From contig NC_050101.1 of assembly GCF_902167145.1 (NCBI RefSeq), positions 128,432,990 to 128,496,989 on the forward strand: a DNA stretch of 64,000 nt, read 5' to 3'. Made by a program: the position numbers and the translations under genes. Positions 56,775 to 64,000 of this stretch are shown in pieces; position 1 is the stretch's first letter; every line of letters starts with the position of its first letter. The notes under the pieces were generated by a model that was not told the DNA's origin, did no database searches, and saw nothing but the letters and a program-made list of their open reading frames with translations. Source of the stretch: Zea mays. Taxonomy: Eukaryota > Streptophyta > Magnoliopsida > Poales > Poaceae.

Positions 56775-57484
56775 CAAACTAGTCGTTTGGTGAGGGCTGC
56801 TGTCGCATGGCGCACCGGACAGTCCGGTGTGCCACCGGACAGTGTCCGGTGCGCCAGCCACGTCACCCGGCCGTTAGGGTTCGACCGTTGGAGCTCTGAC
56901 TGGTGGGGTCGCCTGGCTGTCTGGTGGTGCACCGGACAGGTACTGTAGACTGTCCGGTGCGCCGTCTCGCGCGTGCCTGACTTCTGCGCGCTCTGGCGCG
57001 CATTAAATGCCTCTGCAGGTGACCGTTGGCGCCATAGTAGCCGTTGCTCCGCTGGCACACCGGACAGTCCGGTGTGCACCGGACACTGTCCGGTGAATTA
57101 TAGCGGAGCGGATTCCCGAAGCTGGCGAGTTCAGAGTTGCTCTCCCTTGGGGCACCGGACACTATCCGGTGGTGCACCGGACAGTCCGGTGAATTATAGC
57201 GGAGCTCCTCTGAAAATTCCCGATGGTGAAGAGTTGGGCGTCGAGTTCCCTGGTGCATCGGACACTGTCCGGTGGTGCACCGGACAGTCCGGTGCGCCAG
57301 ACCAGGGGACACTTGGCTCCTTTGTTTTGAACCCCTATTCTTTGACTTGTATTGGTTTGTTGTGAACCTTTGGCACCTGTAGAGACTTTTGGACTAGAGC
57401 AAACTAGTTAGTTCAATAATTTGTGTTGGCCAATTCAACCACCAAAATCATTTAGGAAAAAGGTGTAAGTCTATTTCCCTTTTA
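56775..57484 (-). repeat. 5' LTR of Sirevirus D, U3 part
   Basis: This is the upstream 710 bp of the LTR (minus strand), with palindromes at about 56812-57295. It ends TTTCCCTTTTA at 57484, where the terminal CA has become TA. It contains a local duplication (GAATTATAGCGGAGC... at about 57093 and 57189) not present in the 3' LTR. Confidence 0.88.
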
Positions 57485-57489
57485 GGCCT

Positions 57490-58230
57490 TGCCACATGTC
57501 CCCCTCCAATCGACTTACCTCCTCTATCGACCTAGAGAGCCTATATATACCCCCCATGCTTGGGGAGTGTAGAAATAGCCCTTTGGAGCTCAATTGTGAA
57601 GAGTAGAAAAAATTTGAGAGTAGATACAACCTAGAGAGCTTCCCCCCTTTATATTGGTAGATTAAGTAGTTCATGGGAGTTAGAGATGAGTCTGAGCTTT
57701 ACCTCAGGAGTTTTGGAGTTCTCTTTGAAGTCCTTGGATATAACTCTTCTAGTTATCCTTGTGTATTACTCTAGTACTACTTTTAGTTTAACTTCAAGTA
57801 TTTGCATTCAAATATCATTTTAGTTTACCTCTACTTCTTTGTTATTGTTGTGGTAATCTAGGAACACTTTAACTCAAGGCTTATGATTGTGTTAGTCTGT
57901 TGCCATTCATATCTTGTCTATCTTGGAAGTATAGTTTGGTTCTCTTACTTCTCATTGTCGTCCCTAGCAACTTTACCTAGCTACTGACCTTAGGGTTCTT
58001 CCTCATACACCTAGCTTTCCTATCTTTGGATTGCATTTACCCTCATCTAATTACTAATGTGTACATTTATCAAGTTTACAATTTAATTTCAAGTTTGAGT
58101 TGGTTAGTTTAACTGTAGTCTTCCGCTTCCGTGTGGGGAACATGATACCTAGAATACTCACAGTGAAGGGCTACATCAGTCTCCGTGTGCATGAGGAGTA
58201 AAGTTCAATTGGCATAAGAACCACCAACAA
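57490..58230 (+). other. LTR-like or leader-like stretch, unidentified
   Basis: A TATA-like box (CCTATATATACCCC, about 57540-57553) is followed by a T-rich leader without ORFs and the string CCGTGTGGGGAACATG...CTCCGTGTGCATGAGG. This could be R/U5 of an old LTR whose U3 lies left of Sirevirus D. No primer site or ends recognised. Confidence 0.3.
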
Positions 58231-58399
58231 AGATAAAGAGATCAGTTTTATAAAGAAGAATATATCATTAAAACTAAAAGTAATTAGGTCGGACCACTGA
58301 AATGGAGGAGCACAACTCACTTCGATCTGGCCCTCCCTCCCGGCAAGGTGACCCGCGATGACCAGATTTGTATTTTCTATAGTCTGATCAACTCTGCCC

Positions 58400-58860
58400 T
58401 TAAAGATATCAGTATAAATATAAGTAACTTATCTCCAAGTTTCTTAGGAATGACATCCACTTTTGTGGGGCTAAAAACCTTAGGCAAAGGTGACATAGGA
58501 TTGGCTACTATTTCATTCTAATTGAGTCCACTCATATTATCCCGATGATCGAAGTACACAACCAAATTCTTAACTTTTACCCCAACGTGAGCCATGACAA
58601 TTGTGTCCTATAATTATCCTCATGCCATCTACAACTATTTTCTCTGGCACTAACCAATAAAATTTTAGGTGTCGAGTAACCGACTATCCAAGTTCTTACA
58701 CAAAATTATCAAACCATAGCATGGACCAAGTACGTGACTCCGCATAATCAAACCAAGAAACCCTCTCATCAAGATAACTTCTGAGATTACCATGCCCAAC
58801 AAAGAAACCCCCATGATGAACTTCACTATTGTACTCTTCACCGCCATCATTTATAAAGGA
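58400..58860 (-). pseudogene. PB1-like N-terminal relic of a MULE-type transposase
   Basis: Minus-strand pieces in shifting frames read EVHHGGFFVGHGN, VSWFDYAESRTWSMLWFDNF, KFYWLVPEK and VKNLVVYFDHRDN. From memory these match the PB1-like N-terminal region that precedes plant Mutator-like (MULE) transposases. There are several frameshifts and stops, and no DDE or SWIM region follows, so it is a degraded fragment. Confidence 0.5.
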
Positions 58861-60116
58861 TGGTAACTAACACAATGGGTCTTTTGACCGACCAAACACA
58901 GAATGGCAACACTATACTAAAACTGATGGATATTTAACCCTAAATGAAATGAAAAGTTGATGCATTTCAAACCCCAACTGACATTGCCTACTGAAAACAT
59001 CAACCCTACCAATTTATGACGCAGACCTAAACTGAGAACTAATTCACAAGAACTCGCCATAAATGGGTTGCTTCCCCTTTCTGCCATAATCGTGACCCCA
59101 TCTTCACTATCTAGCTACAGGATGGGACACGTGCACATGCCTCCTTTCAATGGTCGTCTTTCTTCTCTTCGACACGAAAAACCTGCACTCGTCGACAATC
59201 CAAAGCTCTCGTCGCCTTCGTCTAGATGGGGAGCTTGAACGATAGGACAACCAAATCTACGGGAATGACCTACTTGCAAATAAAACACTCCATGATATTG
59301 TCCACGTGGCAACGGTCCCCACGTGCAGGCCCATTAGGATGACTAATAAGACCCAAACACGGATCAAGGATTTAATTGATGCACTTTCACTGTTTAAGGA
59401 CCGGATGGCACAACCGTAAGTTTAGGAACCAGAGTTGAATTTTGCTCAATTTTTTCATAAGAACCGGAGTGGATTGAGCTCCCGCCAGATCGGAGCACAT
59501 CGGTGCCTCGCGAATTTTTTTTATCATGGAACGAAATGTGGTCAGACTGCTGTGGGAACGAGCCATACATTGACAAGACTTGGTTACATCTTTCTTAAAA
59601 TAAATACGACTAGATCCTAGCGAATTAGCAGGACAGAATTATATTTATTAATGTGTCTACGGTATAGAGAGATTCCCCAAATAGTCCATTCAACTTTTGG
59701 TTTTCATTTTTCTGTCGTGTATTTGACCCCCACCGCGGCACGAGACAGAGAGATTGTAGCAGTGCGCACGAACAGAACGTGTGCGAAACCCGCACGTTTA
59801 TGTGCCGTATTTCGTCATTCTCGTACAAACACTTGTTTTCTGCTTGGTTCCAGTCTTCGAGCCTGACCAAATACTCCTGAAAGCTGAATTGAGTTTATCA
59901 AGCTACAGTCTCTTCTTCTCAGTTAACGAGTTACATACAAAGACGAACGCATGCTGACAAGCGCAAGCCGTCTGTGGTTTTCTAATGCCCGGAGGCTTCC
60001 ATGGACCACGGCCGTCTGGCTCAATCCATGGAGCCATTCGCTCCGTGCTTCACGGGAGCACGCCGGCGCCAGAGCGCCGCAGCTTTGACAAAGACCATAG
60101 GAACCTGGACAAGCAT
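58861..60116. other. Intergenic DNA, no gene recognised
   Basis: Only short ORFs without domains. No foldback or terminal repeats stood out; parts may be flanking MULE sequence. Confidence 0.4.
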
Positions 60117-60124
60117 ATGCTAGA

Positions 60125-60694
60125 TTAGTGCTGGAAATTGGGCCGGGTCGGACCAGCCCGGCCCAAGCCCATCGTGCTTCGTGCCAAACGGGTTCGGGCC
60201 AGCAAAGCCCGAAAGATTTTTGGGCCGTGCCGTGCCAGTCTAAAGTGTAAAAACAGTGGCCCAGTCCGACCTTAAAACACGTCGTGCCTTCTTTGGGCCG
60301 TGCCGGCCCAAACCCGGCCCGTATATTTGACCACATAAAATCAAAATATTACAGCCATATAAAGTTCATAGCTTACTAAATTAAAGATATTAAACAATTA
60401 TAGCATCATTTGACCACATAAACTCTAAATATAACAACAATATAAAGTCGATATCTTACTAAATTAAAGAAATTAAACAAATTGGGTTTAATTGGGCCGT
60501 GCCGATTCAAGCCCGACCCATCTATGCGAGCCGTGTCGGGGGCCCGACGGTCCGGAAATTGAGGCCCGGCCCAAGCCTGTCTTCGGGCCGTGCTAGCTTG
60601 GCCCATATTATTTCGTGTCGGGCCGTGCTTTGGTCTTCTATTTTTGGGCCATGCTCGTGCTGGCCCGAAAAGGCCGGCCCATATTCCCAGCACT
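60125..60694. mobile_element. Non-autonomous hAT-type element (about 570 bp)
   Basis: The termini AGTGCTGGAAATTGGGCCGG and the inverse of the right end (AGTGCTGGGAATATGGGCCGG) are inverted repeats. Eight bases ATGCTAGA lie on both sides (60117-60124 and 60695-60702), the size of a hAT target duplication. Inside, GGGCCGTGCC/GGCCCGAA motifs recur in both orientations. No transposase. The left end has two extra T bases before AGTGCTGG. Confidence 0.75.
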
Positions 60695-60849
60695 ATGCTA
60701 GATAACTTATTGGATTATGTTATTCTAACCTCTAGATTATATAATTTGACCTAAAAAATTTAAGTATTTGTTTATCATCTAGATTGTTTAATCTGGATAA
60801 TCTAGGTAGATTATAAAGCCAACATACTGTTGAATAAAAAGACATATTT

Positions 60850-61496
60850 CAGATTAAATTCCGAATATAAATCATGATCAACAATAAAAAGTCTAGGTGT
60901 CTGTTCCACAACAAGTAACCTAACAACATAATTATAAAAACACAACACACATCTACCATAACAGATGAACTGGAGTATGAGGTCAAATTAGATGATACGT
61001 ACTGATCAGACATACTGGTAGACGACGTGTGTCGAATCAGCAGGGTCGAACAGCGTCGAAGCAGCACGGTCGACGACGTCAAAGCAGCAGGGTCGACGAC
61101 ACCGGCGGTAGGGTCGACAAGAAGAACACGAGCAGTCACATGAAGAAGCTTTTCAAAAACCTTATTTGCCCTCTCCTAGTGCAGGATCTCGAAGGCAACA
61201 GGTTCCAAAGACCTTCCCTTCTGATCGCGTATTCATGTCGACGCTCGTGATAAAGAGGACTATGATGGTGGCACATCTGTGAGCATAGGCGAAAACCTAA
61301 CTCAGGTTGGGATACCATCTGGCAAGGGCGGGCAGACATCTTATATAGGGCCACGTCCACGAGCCGATAAGCTCGTGATCCGATAAGGACTTAGATCCTT
61401 ATCTAGGTCAACCATTCCCTTGCCATACATGGGCTTTTGTGACTTTCCTAGGATTTAATTGGATTTCTCAATTGGGCCAAGCCTATAAACCCAACA
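60850..61496 (-). repeat. 3' LTR of degraded Copia element E (left edge uncertain)
   Basis: On the minus strand it starts TGTTGGGTTTATAGGC at 61496, following the purine-rich GAGTGAGGGA (61506-61497). A minus-strand TATATAA lies at 61347-61341. The U5 side contains short GCAGGGTCGACGAC-type repeats (about 61030-61120). The end of the LTR was not located. Confidence 0.55.
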
Positions 61497-64000
61497 TCCC
61501 TCACTCGATCTCAAATGTCCATCTATAGTTTTGCCATTGTTCAGTAATGTTTAATATACTAGTGTTTTAGCGGAGACTGTTAAGTTGAACTTATGCCTAA
61601 AACTCCAAGCTACACCTACCCACAACTTGGGCAATGGACTATGCCTAGAATTGCAAGTTTTGTGTGAATCGGTTTCACTCAAAGCCATAACCAGTACTTG
61701 GTTACCAATAGTTCCCTTCTCGGGTGGAGCATATACGTCGTACTCCAAGGTCTCTTCATGATTTTACTAGAGATCACCTAGATCTTATATACTGTGATGT
61801 TAGATAGTCAAGCTCATATAAGTGTGTTCTTTCAAGAATATTCTGCGGGACATCATGTTTGCTAATAAAAGCCAACATAACACATTAATGCTCAAAGCCA
61901 ACCTACCTTACATCATTTGAGAGTATTGCATCTTCACTTAGAGAGGGTCAAAATATACTCTCCTCAGTTCATCAATGGCTTGTTCTTCCGAGGACCTAAT
62001 TCATAGGATCTCCGGTCACATAGACTGGGCTTCTACCATGGCAACTTATACGGGTCTCATACTCATCTCCCTCTATGTGATTTCTATCACATTACGTGGT
62101 AGCTCCTTTATAAAGGGATCTAACACACTTTTATCTATTGAAATATAAGTCACATTTATAACTCCGGAGTTTCTCAACTTTCTAACAGAATTCAATCGTC
62201 TTTTAACATGTCTTGATGACTTCCCATTATCCTTAGAACTTGCCACTTTACCAATCTTTGATTGTCACAATTCAAAAGAATAGCCGGTATTTGTTTCTCA
62301 ACCACCAGCAAGTTCATCAAGAGTTCACGCAACCATTCTGCTTGGATTCCATGGTTGACCTCGTCAAGATGGTCTGCTTGCATGACCTCCATGATACCAC
62401 GCGTCCACCAATTGTAAAGACATAACCACTGGTGGCATAAAGCTCATCTACATTAGATTTCTAGTTCGAATCACTATATCCTTCAAGTACTGCACGCTGA
62501 CCAGAATAGCGAATTCAATAGCTCATTGTACCGTGCAAATAGCGCATAACCCGTTGGTAGCATGCTAATGATCAGTCTCGGGATTTGACATGAACTTACT
62601 CAATTTGCTCATAGCAAATAAGATATCGGGTCTTGTTGCACTAGCAAGATACACGAGTGAACCAATGATCTAAGAATATCTCAATTGGTCTAAACCAATT
62701 CTCTTGTTCTTTCGTAGTGTCACACTGGGATCGTAAGGTGGTGGAGAAGGTTTGCAATCAGAGAAGCCAAATCACTTCAAAACCTTTTCAACATAGTGAG
62801 ATTGCTAGAGAGTAATCCCACCCTATGCCTTAATCGACTTGATGTTTAGAATCACATCAGCTTCTCCCAGATCTTTCATATCAAAACTCTTTGATAAAAA
62901 AGACTTGACTTCATTGATCACATCAGTGTTTGTGCCAAATATTAATATATCATCAACATATAGGCAAAATATAACTCCTTTGCCCCCACAAGAGCGATAA
63001 TACACACACATGTCTGCCTCATTGATGGCAAAACCTGCAGACGTTAACGTCGTTTCAAACTTCTCATGGTGCTTGCTTCAGGACATACAAAGATTTCAAT
63101 AACTTGCACACCTGCTCTCTTGACCCTTTACTACAAATCCATCAGGTTGTTCCATATAGACTTCCTCGTCCACCTCTACATTATGAAAAGTTGTCATCAC
63201 ATCCATCTGATGGACAAGAAGACCATATGAGGCAACAAATGAAAGTAGTACTCGATTAGTAATCATTCTAGCAACAAGTGAGTAAGTATCAAAGAAGTCT
63301 TCTCCTTCTTTTCAGTATATCCTTTAGCCACAAGCCTAGCCTTGTACTTCTCAATTGTACCATCAGGCTTGAGCTTCTTTTTAAACACCCACCTACAACC
63401 CACATGTTTACATCCATAGGGTTGATCAGTGACCTTCTATGTACCATTAGAAAGTTTTGAGTCCATCTCATTCTAAATTGCTTCTTTCTAATCATCTGCA
63501 TCAGGAGATGGAAATGCTTTCGTAATGGTAGTAGGATGGTCATCCGCAAGGTGCACAATGAAATCATCACTAAATGATTTCTCAATCCTCTGTCTCTTGC
63601 TCTTTCTAGGAGCATCATTGTCATCATCCTCAAGGACAATCTCATGTGGTTGTTCAAAAATCTCAGCAGGTGCGTCATGTGTAGGAGTTATCTCTAAATG
63701 GTATCTAGAATTGCTATGAATGCCTTTCATTGGAAATATATGTTCAAAGAATGTAGCATCACATGATTCCATAATAGTATTCACCTACATACACATCAGG
63801 AGCTTCAGATTTAACTACTAAAAACTATAAGCTATGATATAGGAAGCATAACCTAGAAAGACACAATACATTGTCCTTGCTCCAAGCTTGCGCTTTTTAT
63901 TAATTGGTATTATGATCTTTTGTAAGGCTGCAAGAGACTCCAACTTATGGAGATTCTTTACAAACAGGAACACTCTTGATATTACTTAGTATAATCTCAC
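61497..64000 (-). pseudogene. pol remnant of Copia element E, runs off the right edge
   Basis: Reading minus strand from the right edge: integrase tail (GARTMYCVFLGYA near 63870), linker with APRKSKRQRIEKSFSDDF (63488-63784), RT with CLYVDDILIFGTNTDVINEVK (about 62900-62965, YVDD intact), and RNase H with AEWLRELLMNLLVVEKQIP (62192-62392). Many stops and frameshifts separate these pieces. It belongs to a Copia lineage distinct from the Sireviruses (Tnt1/Tork-like from memory). gag and 5' LTR lie outside the window. Confidence 0.8.

Larger units (their letters stand above)
36390..57484 (-). mobile_element. Sirevirus D, complete but degraded, split by a nested Gypsy element
   Basis: Minus-strand order: 5' LTR (57484-56775 plus 44921-44347), primer site, gag, pol, polypurine tract, 3' LTR (37600-36390). 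Target copies GGCCT flank it (36385-36389 and 57485-57489). Without the 11.85-kb insertion the element is about 9.2 kb. Gag and pol carry frameshifts and a stop, so it is not autonomous. Confidence 0.93.

Noticed and set aside
1..64000. CRISPR array, rRNA, tRNA, bacterial operon features
   Set aside because: No regularly spaced identical repeats, no rRNA or tRNA secondary-structure motifs, and the content is plainly plant nuclear repeats. The tRNA-like strings are primer-binding sites only.

Overview
This window is intergenic, retrotransposon-packed DNA from a large-genome grass. It looks like maize (Zea mays) or a close Andropogoneae relative. Support for that: several Sirevirus-type Copia elements whose LTRs carry arrays of the palindrome CACCGGACWGTCCGGTG, a long Gypsy element whose LTR matches my memory of maize Huck, a chromodomain Gypsy element, and small grass DNA transposons. 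I found no convincing host protein-coding gene, rRNA, tRNA or CRISPR array. Family names rest on recall and motif reading, not on a search.

Layout. 1-7622: a plus-strand Sirevirus (A) cut by the window edge, with long open gag and pol frames and a 3' LTR. It sits in the gag of a minus-strand Sirevirus (B, 7623-8915). B interrupts a Gypsy LTR end (8916-9346), which itself lies in a minus-strand Copia LTR fragment (C, 9366 to about 10730), so this is a four-deep nest. 10731-17244 is older, lower-copy DNA with small foldback elements, a Helitron-like 3' end, CACTA-like material and tandem repeats. 17245-35477 is a complete Huck-like Tat-lineage Gypsy element with TSD ATGCC. Its gag-pol is ruined by nonsense mutations, and its long 3' internal region holds the remnant of a second Tat-type element (about 27.1-31.64 kb) with an antisense, intron-containing gene. 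35483-36384 has no recognisable gene.

36390-57484 is a minus-strand Sirevirus (D, TSD GGCCT) with broken gag and pol. Its 5' LTR is split by an intact chromodomain Gypsy element (44922-56769, TSD ACCAC) of the Tekay/RIRE3 type. That element has near-identical 2.8-kb LTRs, an extra ORF before gag, and one uninterrupted 1525-codon gag-pol. 57485-64000 holds an LTR-like stretch, a MULE-type PB1-like relic, a 570-bp hAT-type element with an 8-bp TSD, and the 3' half of a degraded Copia element running off the right edge.

The most interesting signals are inside the elements: a possible spliced 58-codon ORF within each LTR of the chromodomain element; splice-acceptor-like sequences directly before its ORF0 and gag starts; a +1 gag/pol junction shared by the two Sireviruses; and the antisense intron-containing gene in the Tat-type remnant.
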